Origin: Spartobacteria bacterium
Lineage (GTDB): Bacteria; Verrucomicrobiota; Verrucomicrobiia; Chthoniobacterales; UBA6821
Assembly: GCA_947466005.1 (NCBI GenBank)
Contig: CANIBV010000010.1
Coordinates: forward strand, 1-25,058
Length of the DNA: 25,058 nucleotides
Direction: 5' to 3'
Shown piece after piece: positions 6,028 through 14,219 of this stretch. The notes beneath the pieces were generated by a model. It saw nothing but the letters and a program-made list of their open reading frames with translations. It was not told where the DNA came from and did no database searches. Made by a program: the position numbers and the translations under genes. Numbering within the stretch: position 1 is the stretch's first letter; each line of letters starts with the position of its first letter.

Positions 6028-7488
6028 TTATTGAGCCAGTTTCTTGGCCAGAATCTCGCCGGCAACAGCCGGGTTGGCCTTCCCCTTGGAGAGCTTCATG
6101 ACCTGTCCCTTGAGGAAGTTGAGCGCGGCCTCCTTACCCGACTTGAAGTCGGCAACAGAAGCGGGGTTGGCATTGATCACCTCGTCGCAGAACGCCTCGA
6201 TAGCCCCGGTATCGCTGACCTGTTTGAGTCCCTTCTCCTCGACGATGATGGCGGGCGCCTTGCCGCTGACCATCATCTCGGCAAAGACCTCCTTGCCCTG
6301 ACGGCCACTGATGGTTCCGCCCTCGATGAGCACGGTGAGTTCACCGATCGAGGCCGGCTGGATCGGGCATGCCGAGAGATCAAGGGAGGCGGCGCTCAGG
6401 GCGCTGAGGAGATCGTTGATGATCCAGTTAGCGACGCTCTTGGGCTTTGGAGAATCCTTCGAGGCTTTCTCGAAGAAATCGGCGAGCGAGGCATCGTCAG
6501 CAAGGACGGCCGCATCGTATTCACTGATGCCGAAATCGGCGACAAAGCGCTCTCGCTTGGCCTGCGGCAGCTCGGGCATACCGGCTTTGGCATCCTCGAC
6601 AAGCTTGGCCGTGCGGACGGGCAACAGGTCGGGGTCGGGGAAATAACGGTAGTCGTGGGCCGACTCCTTGATGCGCATGAGGGTGGTCTCCCCGCGATCG
6701 TCATCCCATCGGCGAGTCTCCTGGTCGAGCTTTCCCCCGGCCTTCACGAAGGCGATCTGGCGCTCGATCTCAAAGGCCAGTGCGCGTCGGACGCCGCTGA
6801 TGGAGTTGAGGTTCTTCAGCTCGATCTTGGTGCCGTACTCCTTCTGGCCGAGAGGGCGGACGGAAACGTTCACGTCGCAGCGCATCTGCCCCTTCTCCAT
6901 GTCGGCATCGCTGATATCGCCGTAGACGAGGATCTGCCGGAGGGCGGTGAGGTAGGCAAAGGCTTCCTCGGGTGAGGCGATGTCGGCCTCGGAGACAATC
7001 TCCATGAGGGGGGTTCCGGCGCGGTTGAAGTCAATGCCGCTGGAGCTCTCGAGATGGAAGCTCTTGGCCACATCCTCCTCAAGGTGAATGCGGGTGAGGC
7101 GGATCGTCTTGCCCAGCGCGGCGATCGTCTTCTGCGCATCCTTAGGATAGGCGGTCTCGTGCAGCGGGACGCCGCCACCGAGACAGAGGGGCTGGTCGTA
7201 CTGCGAGATCTGGTAGTTCTTCGGCATGTCCGGGTAGTAGTAGTTCTTGCGGTCAAACTTGCAGACCTCGGGAATGTTGCAGTCGAGCATCAGGCCGGCG
7301 CGGACGGTGAGACGAAGGGCCTCGCCGTTCATCGCGGGAAGCGCCCCGGGGAGACCAAGGCAGGTGGGACAGGTGTGCGTGTTCGGCTCGGCGCCATACT
7401 CGACCTTGCAGCCGCAGAACATCTTGCTCTTGGTCTTGAGCTGGGCATGGACTTCAAGTCCGATCGTCACGGTGTATTCGGTGCTCAT
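6028..7488 (-). CDS. gatB: Asp/Glu-tRNA(Asn/Gln) amidotransferase subunit B
   Basis: GatB binds the misacylated tRNA (Glu-tRNA-Gln or Asp-tRNA-Asn), activates its side chain with ATP and passes it ammonia from GatA. The 486-residue protein is of normal length. Its N-terminus is highly typical: TIGLEVHAQLKTKSKMFCGC, then CPTCLGLPGALP, where the two Cys pairs form the zinc site. Next come KFDRKNYYYPDMPKNYQISQ and RCDVNVSVRP of the kinase-like cradle. The C-terminal YqeY-like tRNA-binding domain ends NPAVAGEILAKKLAQ. No gatA or gatC lies in the window, so the complex is encoded at separate loci. It lies 16 bases downstream of the cvpA-like gene and is followed closely by the small membrane protein. 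Confidence 0.97.
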   Translation of the reverse strand: MSTEYTVTIGLEVHAQLKTKSKMFCGCKVEYGAEPNTHTCPTCLGLPGALPAMNGEALRLTVRAGLMLDCNIPEVCKFDRKNYYYPDMPKNYQISQYDQPLCLGGGVPLHETAYPKDAQKTIAALGKTIRLTRIHLEEDVAKSFHLESSSGIDFNRAGTPLMEIVSEADIASPEEAFAYLTALRQILVYGDISDADMEKGQMRCDVNVSVRPLGQKEYGTKIELKNLNSISGVRRALAFEIERQIAFVKAGGKLDQETRRWDDDRGETTLMRIKESAHDYRYFPDPDLLPVRTAKLVEDAKAGMPELPQAKRERFVADFGISEYDAAVLADDASLADFFEKASKDSPKPKSVANWIINDLLSALSAASLDLSACPIQPASIGELTVLIEGGTISGRQGKEVFAEMMVSGKAPAIIVEEKGLKQVSDTGAIEAFCDEVINANPASVADFKSGKEAALNFLKGQVMKLSKGKANPAVAGEILAKKLAQ

Positions 7489-7504
7489 ATCTCGGTGAAA
7501 AACG

Positions 7505-8485
7505 TCAATTCGGTTTGCTTGGGGTCTCGGAAGTCTTGGAGGAAGCCTTTGCGGGAGGGATTGTGGAAATGCTTTTAGCGCGGGCCTGCTTCCGAGGCGA
7601 GCGCTGAGAAGAGGCCGCCGAGGGAGATCCGTTTGCCGGCTTCACCTCGGGGGTCAGGGCGAAATCGAGCGCGGCCGTGAGGTCAAACGCCTTGAGCTGT
7701 TCCAGGAGGCGCGGATCGTTGGCTGCCGCCTGGACATTCTTGTTCTGCAGGAGTGGGAGGATGTTCTTTTTCTCTGCCGCCTTCTCCAAGGCAGGATCCT
7801 GGATGATCGCCGCCACCTTGGGGTTGGCGATGATCTTGAGTGTCTCCGGATACTGACAGAAGCGCTCGAGCGCCTGCTGGTCGCCCGCGACCATCGAAAT
7901 CTTCACGATGTTGTCGTAGAAGGCCGCGGGAAGAGGGTCCGCCCTCTTGAGGGACTTGCCCGTGGTGCCGAGCTCCAGCGACTCCTTCAGCTTGATCAGG
8001 AAGAGGGCTGCTTTTTCCGTGCCGGCGGATCGGCCCTCGTTGCGGGCCTGCATGATGCGTAGCTCTCCGCAGGCACCCAGGCCCCGGATCAGCGTGATCC
8101 CAGCCCAGAGAAAGAGGAGTCCGAAGATGAAGCCGCACACCGCCCCACCGAGGCCGAATCCCCAGCGGACCACGCCCTTGTGGTGCTCGGTCTTCTTGAA
8201 GAGAAGGCCTGCCAGGAGCGAGATGCCGATGTAGATGCCGATTCCGACCGTCAGTCCGGCAACGCCCGGGGCGATGAGGGGAGGGACCTTGGAGAAAAAG
8301 GCGCCGATGGTGCCGGTGGCTCCCGCGGCGGTGGAGCCGCCGATCCATGCGCAGAAGAGCGCGGCCAGTCTCAACAACCCCCGGACGGCCCCGAGCCTCC
8401 AACCCCGCCAGACTTCCCAGATCAGGAAAATCGTCGCGGCGATGAAGATGTACCGCTGCCATTCTGGGGAGCCGTCGAGGAGCAT
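7505..8485 (-). CDS. CvpA-family membrane protein with long C-terminal tail
   Basis: The N-terminal 140 residues match the CvpA pattern: four predicted transmembrane helices (about 11-27, 34-56, 73-96 and 108-134), with RGWRLGAVRGLLRLAALF between the first two. CvpA proteins were named for colicin V production in E. coli and are linked to envelope stress; their biochemical role is not settled. The 326 residues are about twice the length of E. coli CvpA. The extra C-terminal part is soluble, with a charged helical stretch and a Ser/Pro/Lys-rich end. It is the first gene of an apparent cvpA-gatB-small-protein transcript. The ATG follows a C/T-rich leader (CCATCCTTTCCACCCA) and a copy of the AGGCTGTTAG repeat. 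Confidence 0.75.
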   Translation of the reverse strand: MLLDGSPEWQRYIFIAATIFLIWEVWRGWRLGAVRGLLRLAALFCAWIGGSTAAGATGTIGAFFSKVPPLIAPGVAGLTVGIGIYIGISLLAGLLFKKTEHHKGVVRWGFGLGGAVCGFIFGLLFLWAGITLIRGLGACGELRIMQARNEGRSAGTEKAALFLIKLKESLELGTTGKSLKRADPLPAAFYDNIVKISMVAGDQQALERFCQYPETLKIIANPKVAAIIQDPALEKAAEKKNILPLLQNKNVQAAANDPRLLEQLKAFDLTAALDFALTPEVKPANGSPSAASSQRSPRKQARAKSISTIPPAKASSKTSETPSKPN

Positions 8486-8507
8486 TGGGTGGAAAGGATG
8501 GGGGAAG

Positions 8508-8541
8508 AGGCTGTTAGCGATTTAGACTGTAGGCTGTTAGG
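8508..8541 (+). repeat. AGGCTGTTAG dispersed repeat, copy 1
   Basis: This 34-base unit has AGGCTGTTAG at each end (8508-8517 and 8531-8540) around CGATTTAGACTGT. It matches 21210-21243 on the opposite strand with two differences. Read towards the neighbouring gene, it lies 22 bases before the cvpA start, like the copy before dprA. It sits between the NTF2-type gene and cvpA. Confidence 0.8.
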
Positions 8542-8554
8542 GAGACCGTCCCAA
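8526..8554 (-). promoter_or_regulatory. Candidate promoter of the cvpA-gatB transcript
   Basis: On the minus strand TTGGGA (8549-8554) and TACAGT (8526-8531) are 17 bases apart, about 40 bases before the cvpA ATG. The -10-like box falls inside the dispersed repeat, so the repeat may supply part of the promoter. The match to consensus is moderate. Confidence 0.35.
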
Positions 8555-8559
8555 GGCCC

Positions 8560-8889
8560 TTATTTTCCATGACTAACTCTCAGGACTTGGCCGTCCTTTT
8601 TTGAAATCTCTGCCAAGGCTACGCCCCCCATTGATCCGACTGGAAGAGATCCAGTGATGATCCAAATGCCGCCCTTTGCACACGCCTTGTATGGCTTTTC
8701 AGTCAGGATTATTTCTTTGCCATAGATCGGTTCCCAAACGGCAACCGCTATCCTGATTGCCGTTTCGGCATCAGGAACATACCCCTCTTTTGGGTAATAA
8801 TTATGAGCTGCTGTTTCTTGGGCATTTGCCGTTTGAACCAAAGCTAATAGAACAAAGGCGGCGATTCTCTTCATGAGCTGTGTCAGCAT
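8560..8889 (-). CDS. Secreted NTF2-fold immunity-like (YbbC/YhhH-type) protein
   Basis: The 109-residue product has a signal peptide (residues 1-23, cleavage after ANA) and one compact domain. The pattern GYVPDAETAIRIAVAVWEPI, YGKEI, GGIWIITGSLP, GGVALAEISKKDGQVL and a final SHGK matches my memory of the YbbC/YhhH (Imm-NTF2-2) family. Members of that family are known as putative immunity proteins next to Rhs-type toxins. No toxin gene lies nearby, so the immunity role cannot be assumed here. Base composition is visibly more AT-rich than gatB or smc, which hints at transfer. The 8889 start has the C/T-rich leader GCGCCGCTCCTTC; ATG at 8874 (MKRIAAF) is an alternative with a cleaner signal peptide. 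Confidence 0.7.
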   Translation of the reverse strand: MLTQLMKRIAAFVLLALVQTANAQETAAHNYYPKEGYVPDAETAIRIAVAVWEPIYGKEIILTEKPYKACAKGGIWIITGSLPVGSMGGVALAEISKKDGQVLRVSHGK

Positions 8890-8945
8890 GAAGGAGCGGC
8901 GCAGGAAATCAATCCCACGCCGCCCCTTGCCGGGGGGGAAAGGTT

Positions 8946-11900
8946 CTAGGCTGAGGCTTCCTCGGCCACGGCTTCCCGGGTCTCGTCGCGCAGCGTGCTG
9001 TTGCTTGAGGCGGCGGGCGCCAGTTGCTCGTCGCGGCCGGTGAACTTGACGCTGAGGAGCTTGCTGATGCCGCGCTCTTCCATGGTGACGCCGTAGAGAG
9101 AGTCAGCTCGGGACATGGTGCGCTTGTTGTGCGTGATGACCATGAACTGGCTCTGTCCGATGAAGCGGTCGAGCAGCTTGATGAAGCGGCCGATGTTCGA
9201 TTCGTCGAGCGGGGCGTCCATCTCGTCGAGTACGCAGAAGGGGGAGGGCTTCACCATGTAGATGGCGAACAGAAGCGCCACGGCCGTCATGGTCCGCTCT
9301 CCGCCTGAGAGGAGCGAGATGCTCTGGAGTTTCTTGCCCGGAGGGCTGGCGATGATCTCGATGCCGCTCTCGAGCGGGTCGCTCTCATCCATCAGGAGGA
9401 GGTTGGCCCTGCCGCCGCCGAAGAGCTGGGTGAACATCTCCTGGAAGTTCACGCGGATCTTCTCGAAGGTCTCTGCAAAGAGCTCCTTGGTGGTCTTGTT
9501 GATCCGGGCGATCGCCTCCATCAGCTCGGCCTTGCCGTTGATCAGATCGGTGTTCTGCTGCTCGAGGAAGTTGTAGCGCTCCTCCAGCTCGTCGTATTCT
9601 TGGATAGCGTCCAGGTTGACCGGGCCCATGGAGTCGACGCGCTCGGTCAGCTCGGCGACGACTAGCTCGATACGCTCCCACGGGATCTCGGCTGGGATGG
9701 GGCCAGCGACCACCTCGATCGACACCTCCTCCGGGCGCTCGTTGGCGGGCATCGCGGAATCCCCGTCGCCGCTGGAATCAGGCAATGAAGCGGCGCGGCG
9801 TTCTTTCTCCTTCTGCTGGGCAACGGCCTTGAGCAGTCCATAGCGATCAGGCTCAAATCCCGCAAGATCGAGCTGGTAACGGCGGGAGACATGGTCGCGG
9901 ATCGACTCGGCGCGAAGCTTCAGCTCGGCGCGGCGCACCTCGTTCTTGGAGCGGTTGTCCTGAAGATCGGAGAGATTCTTGCGGGCGCCACGGAGGGCAA
10001 TCTCAAGGGCCTCGACGCCAGCCTGTAGTTCGGTGCGACGGACGCCTAGTTCGAGGACACGGGCCTCAGCCTCGGCGCTCTCGGCCTTCCAAGTCTCCAC
10101 GCTCTCGGCGAGGCTGGTGGATTCGGCATCCAGTGTCCTGATGCGCTCCTCGTGGGTGGCGATATCCCGCTCGCGGGCCGTGATGGTTTCGGCGAGTTCC
10201 CGGATGCGTGCCTCCATCGGGGCGCGTTGACGTGCGAGGGCGTCCTGACGCTGGCGCTCGGTGGCCACGCGAAGACGGGCCTCGGAAAGGTCGCTGGCGG
10301 CCTCTGTCTCGGCATCGCGAAGCAGGGTGATGCGGGAGCCGGCTGCGGATCGTTCCTCGCGTGCGGCGGCGAGTTCCAGCGTGGCGCTCTCGAGTTGCTC
10401 CTGATGCCGGGCGATCTGCTCCTCGAGAAGCTGGATATGCTCCTGCAGGGTGGAGATTTCGCCATCGAGTGACTCGTGGCGGTTGCGAACATTCTCCAAC
10501 TCACGGCTGGCAAGGTGATGGTCGGCCTGGGCTGCGGCCAGAAGGCCCTGCGTATTACCGAGGTGCTCGCGGGCATCGCGGAGGCGGTTGACGGCGTTCT
10601 CCAGATTGGCCAGCGCTCCCTCGCGGACAAGCGAGAGGCGGGAAAATTCCTCCCGGAGTGTCTCCACCTCGCGCTCGAGGGTGGCGATCTGGGAGCGACG
10701 GAGCAGCGCTGAGCTCGATACCTCACCAGTAGCGCCGCCATTGGCCACGCCGTCGTGATCGATGAACTCACCGGTCCGTGCCGCGAATGCGAGCGTTGGA
10801 TGCTGCTTCTTGAGACGGAAAGCCGTGCCCAGATCGGGGACGATCGCGACCCCCTCAAGAAGGCGGGCGATAAGACCGTGGATGGTGCCTGCCGCGCGGA
10901 CAACATCCGTGGCCCAGCAGAGCGCTCCATCCGGAAGGGAGACTGTCTGCGGAGGAACCATGGGGAGAAGGTCGCCAGCCAGAACGGAAGCACGTCCCTG
11001 GACAGCTTCACGAAGGGTCTGGAGAGCGGCCTCCGCCATCCCGGCGTCCTTGAACACAATGGCGCGGCTGGCTCCGCCAAGCGCTGCCTCGACGGCGGGA
11101 ATCTCGGCTGCGGATACCTCGATCAGGGAGGCGAGTGTTCCGACCATGCCGGCTTGGAAAAACTCCGGCCTGTCGAGCCCGCGAAGGATCGCTTGGGCTC
11201 CCTCACCGAGCCCCTCACCCTCACGCTCAAGCTGGAGGAGGATCTCAAGCCGATGCTCCCGCTCGGAGAGCTGCTTGCCGGAGTTATTCCACTCCGCCTC
11301 CGCCGATTGTCGTGCCGCCTGTGATTCATCGTGACCCTGCTGGGATGCGAGGAGCTCCAGCTCGGCGGTGTCGAGCGACTGGCGCGTGGAATTCTGGGCG
11401 GAGGCTGTCTGCTCGGCGCGGGTGGCTGCGGTCGTGACGGCGAGCCCGGCGACGGAAATCTGCTCTTGAAGTTGGAGGGCTCGCTGGCGCTCCGCGTCGC
11501 GGCGGGCGCTTGAGGTGGAGAGCTCGCCGCGGACATCGGTGAGGCGATTCTCAAGACCATGGAGGAGTCCGGTGAGCGCCTCGGTGGCCGCTTCGGAAGA
11601 CTGGCGTTCCTGCTGTGCCTGCTGAAGTCTGGCTGCCCCCGCCTGAAGCGACTCTTCCTCCGCGCGGAGGATGTCGAGGAGGGAAGTCAGCTGGGCATCA
11701 GTCTGCTCGATCTCACTCTCCTGCTCGCGGATACGGAGGTGGGTAGCATCGATATCGACACGTGAGCGTATGCCCATCTCACGGAACTCTCCGCAGCGTT
11801 CGGCATTTGTATCGATGCGGCTCTCGCCTGAGAAGATGCGGTTGCGAAGTGTCTGCAGTGTATCACGGGCTCCCTCGACTTCGGCGTCGAGGAGGGAGAC

Positions 11901-12725
11901 CTGCTCGCGCGCCCCCGCAACCTCGACCTCCTGCTCGGCAATTTCCCTCTCATAGAGGGCGCGTGCGTCAGCGCTTTTCTCAACCTGCTCCCCAACCTCG
12001 GTGATGGAACGCTCCAAGTCGAGGTAGGTGCGGTGCGAGAGGTGGGTGTCGAGCACGCGCAGGTCCTCCATCAGGGACTGGAAGCGGCGGGCCTTCCCGG
12101 CCTGGCGCTGGAGGGAGCCGATCTGGCGCTTCACCTCCTTGATGATGTCGGAGACGCGGAGAAGATTCGACTCGGTGTACTCGAGTTTGCGGAGGGCCTC
12201 TTTCTTCTGCGCCTTGTACTTCGTGATGCCGGCGGCCTCTTCGAAGATGGCGCGACGGTCCTCGGGACGGCTGTTGAGCAGCTGCGCCGTGCGACCCTGC
12301 TCCATGATGGAGTAGGCGCTGCGCCCGATACCGGTGTCCATGAAGAGACTGTGGATGTCCTTCAGGCGGCAGGGGGTGCCGTTGATGAGGTACTCGGACT
12401 TGCCGTCGCGGAAGACGCGGCGGGTGATGCAGACTTCATTCCACTCCACGCCCAGCTCCTTTTCACACTCGGAGAAGGTCATCGAGACCTCGGCCATATT
12501 GTGGGGCTGACGGGTATCGGTGCCGTTGAAAATGACATCGGCCATTTCACCGCCGCGAAGGGCCTTGGCCGACTGCTCGCCGAGCACCCAGCGGATGGCG
12601 TCCAGAACGTTCGATTTACCGCATCCGTTCGGACCGACGATGGCGGTCACCCCGCGGTGGAAGCGGAGGACCGTCTTGGGGGCGAAGGATTTGAAGCCGA
12701 TCAACTCGAGGGATTGGAGATACAT
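8946..12725 (-). CDS. smc: Chromosome segregation ATPase SMC
   Basis: SMC dimers with ScpA and ScpB extrude DNA loops and organise the chromosome for segregation. From the chosen ATG the protein is 1259 residues, near the usual 1150-1250. It begins MYLQSLELIGFKSFAPKT, with Walker A GPNGCGKS at 31-38. A long coiled coil follows, then a hinge at about 501-664 (GMVGTLASLI through FIDHDGVANGG), a second coiled coil, and the C-terminal head with signature LSGGERTMTAVALLFAIY and Walker B FCVLDEMDAPLD. The frame is open upstream to 12803, but those 26 residues are not family-like. The 12725 ATG follows a C/T-rich leader (CATTTCACCCACTTTTTC). scpA and scpB are not in the window. The gene stands alone between two intergenic gaps. 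Confidence 0.97.
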   Translation of the reverse strand: MYLQSLELIGFKSFAPKTVLRFHRGVTAIVGPNGCGKSNVLDAIRWVLGEQSAKALRGGEMADVIFNGTDTRQPHNMAEVSMTFSECEKELGVEWNEVCITRRVFRDGKSEYLINGTPCRLKDIHSLFMDTGIGRSAYSIMEQGRTAQLLNSRPEDRRAIFEEAAGITKYKAQKKEALRKLEYTESNLLRVSDIIKEVKRQIGSLQRQAGKARRFQSLMEDLRVLDTHLSHRTYLDLERSITEVGEQVEKSADARALYEREIAEQEVEVAGAREQVSLLDAEVEGARDTLQTLRNRIFSGESRIDTNAERCGEFREMGIRSRVDIDATHLRIREQESEIEQTDAQLTSLLDILRAEEESLQAGAARLQQAQQERQSSEAATEALTGLLHGLENRLTDVRGELSTSSARRDAERQRALQLQEQISVAGLAVTTAATRAEQTASAQNSTRQSLDTAELELLASQQGHDESQAARQSAEAEWNNSGKQLSEREHRLEILLQLEREGEGLGEGAQAILRGLDRPEFFQAGMVGTLASLIEVSAAEIPAVEAALGGASRAIVFKDAGMAEAALQTLREAVQGRASVLAGDLLPMVPPQTVSLPDGALCWATDVVRAAGTIHGLIARLLEGVAIVPDLGTAFRLKKQHPTLAFAARTGEFIDHDGVANGGATGEVSSSALLRRSQIATLEREVETLREEFSRLSLVREGALANLENAVNRLRDAREHLGNTQGLLAAAQADHHLASRELENVRNRHESLDGEISTLQEHIQLLEEQIARHQEQLESATLELAAAREERSAAGSRITLLRDAETEAASDLSEARLRVATERQRQDALARQRAPMEARIRELAETITARERDIATHEERIRTLDAESTSLAESVETWKAESAEAEARVLELGVRRTELQAGVEALEIALRGARKNLSDLQDNRSKNEVRRAELKLRAESIRDHVSRRYQLDLAGFEPDRYGLLKAVAQQKEKERRAASLPDSSGDGDSAMPANERPEEVSIEVVAGPIPAEIPWERIELVVAELTERVDSMGPVNLDAIQEYDELEERYNFLEQQNTDLINGKAELMEAIARINKTTKELFAETFEKIRVNFQEMFTQLFGGGRANLLLMDESDPLESGIEIIASPPGKKLQSISLLSGGERTMTAVALLFAIYMVKPSPFCVLDEMDAPLDESNIGRFIKLLDRFIGQSQFMVITHNKRTMSRADSLYGVTMEERGISKLLSVKFTGRDEQLAPAASSNSTLRDETREAVAEEASA

Positions 12726-13021
12726 GAAAAAGTGGGTGAAATGGGGTGTGATGATCCTAGGCTCCCAGCGTAGGACGACACAACTAAAAATCCCGAAAAG
12801 CACAATCTATTGTATCTGTCGCATTAGAACCCACTAGATATTGTGTGTGTCAGGTGAGAACTGGACGCAAAAGCGCCAATTGGACACCTTTTCCCGGGCC
12901 CCGCCTGCCTCGCCATTCAAACAGGACGCATAATAGGAGGGCTAACTAACTATATAGTAGTGTATTATGCTTGTATTTCCGGCCTTAATCTGGTCGGTGC
13001 TTTAGCTGGTCGACCCAGCAA
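12726..13021. other. Intergenic region between bioF and smc
   Basis: These 296 bases are AT-richer than the flanking genes and hold no credible gene. They must contain the smc promoter; a minus-strand TACAAT (12809-12814) is the best -10 candidate but lacks a good -35. Two direct repeats, AACTGGAC (12859-12866) and AATTGGAC (12878-12885), start 19 bases apart. Further right are a 10-base palindrome ACTATATAGT and a weak GCTGG/CCAGC stem just after the bioF stop. No U-tract terminator is evident. Confidence 0.5.
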
Positions 13022-14206
13022 TCACCCGTGGTGAGCAAGCGCTTTGCAGAGTGCTTGGATCTGCTTAGCCGAATGGGCTGCACTCACGGTGATGCGCAAG
13101 CGGGCCGTATTCCGGGGAACGGTGGGGTAGCGGATGGCAGGGACAAAGAAACCCGATTCGAGAAGGCGACCCGCCTCGGCCAAAGCACTCTCTTCGCTCC
13201 CGCGAATCAACGGCACGATGGCGCTCGGGAGTTCGCCCATGTTCAGCCCTGCTGAGAGGCAGCGGAGGTTTTCCCGAAGCCGGGCCCTCAACGCATCACC
13301 CTCCTGTGAGTGCACGATCCGAAGCGCCGCCCTACATGCTGCGGCCACGGCGGGTGAGGGGGCCGTGGAGAAGACAAAGCTGCGCGCCTTGTTGATGAGA
13401 AAGTCGACCAATGTTCGGGATCCCGCAATGTAACCACCGGAGACGCCGAGGGCCTTTCCGAGAGTCCCCATCTGGATCTCGATCCGGTCGCCAAGACCAA
13501 GCTCTCCGGCAAGACCTTGGGCGCCGGCGCCGCGCACCCCCACGGCATGAGCCTCGTCCAAGAAGAGAAGTGCCCCGTGCTTCTCCTTCAACTCCACGAT
13601 CTCCTTCAAGGGGGCCAGGTCGCCGTCCATGCTGAAGACCGATTCGGTCACGATCAGGATCTTGCCTGACGGGTGCGTCTCAAGGGCCCACTTCAAATGA
13701 GACTCGAGTTTCTCCAAATCGTTGTGGGGAAAGACGCGCATCTTCGCTCCGCTGGCCCGGGCTCCATCGATCAGGCAGGCATGGGCAAGTTTGTCGAGAA
13801 TCACGACATCTCCCCTCCTTACAAGTGCTGGAATCGTTCCCGTCGCGGCCGCAACCCCTGACGAGAAGACTAAGGCCGCCTCCGTCCCCTTGACCGCCGC
13901 GAGCTCCTCCTCGAGGTCGGCATGTTCCGCGGTGGTGCCGCAGATCAAGCGAGAGGCTGTCGAACCGCCCCCCCAGCGGGAGGCGGCCCGGCTCATCGCC
14001 TCGGCAAGGGCCGGATGGGCAGCGAGACCCAGGTAATCATTGGAGGAAAAGTTGCTTAGCTCGCGCCCGGAGATAGTGATGCGCGTGCCTTGCATCGAGT
14101 CGATAACGCGGAGGCGGCGGCTGAGCTGCTGCTGCTCCAATCCCGCCAGCGCCAGGTTGAGGGAGTGATCAAGGGATCGATCCGGGGAATGCTGAACATC
14201 CATCAC
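13022..14206 (-). CDS. bioF: 8-amino-7-oxononanoate synthase (biotin synthesis)
   Basis: This PLP enzyme joins pimeloyl-CoA or pimeloyl-ACP with L-alanine to start the biotin ring system. The 394-residue protein belongs to the alpha-oxoamine synthase family. It shows SNDYLGLAAHP (55-65), GSTASRLICG (81-90), FLDEAHAVG with the PLP-contacting Asp217 and His220, and MGTLGKALG with the Schiff-base Lys251. The start is GTG at 14206 followed at once by ATG at 14203, both after a CGCCTCCCC leader. It begins 13 bases after the helicase stop, so the two are probably co-transcribed. No other bio gene is in the window. The close relatives 2-amino-3-ketobutyrate CoA ligase and serine palmitoyltransferase are the alternatives; length and motifs favour BioF. 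Confidence 0.85.
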   Translation of the reverse strand: MMDVQHSPDRSLDHSLNLALAGLEQQQLSRRLRVIDSMQGTRITISGRELSNFSSNDYLGLAAHPALAEAMSRAASRWGGGSTASRLICGTTAEHADLEEELAAVKGTEAALVFSSGVAAATGTIPALVRRGDVVILDKLAHACLIDGARASGAKMRVFPHNDLEKLESHLKWALETHPSGKILIVTESVFSMDGDLAPLKEIVELKEKHGALLFLDEAHAVGVRGAGAQGLAGELGLGDRIEIQMGTLGKALGVSGGYIAGSRTLVDFLINKARSFVFSTAPSPAVAAACRAALRIVHSQEGDALRARLRENLRCLSAGLNMGELPSAIVPLIRGSEESALAEAGRLLESGFFVPAIRYPTVPRNTARLRITVSAAHSAKQIQALCKALAHHG

Positions 14207-14219
14207 GGGGAGGCGATGG

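Noticed and set aside
6025..6975. A 316-codon open frame on the plus strand
   Set aside because: It is the antisense of gatB, whose motifs are unambiguous. Its Asp/Gly/Leu-rich composition is typical of an antisense shadow.
12033..12773. A 246-codon open frame antisense to the start of smc
   Set aside because: The SMC N-terminal head with Walker A is certain on the other strand, and the shadow protein has no features.
12781..12803. Upstream start of smc at 12803
   Set aside because: The extra 26 residues do not resemble the SMC N-terminus, which begins at the MYLQSLELIGFKSF of the 12725 start with its typical leader.
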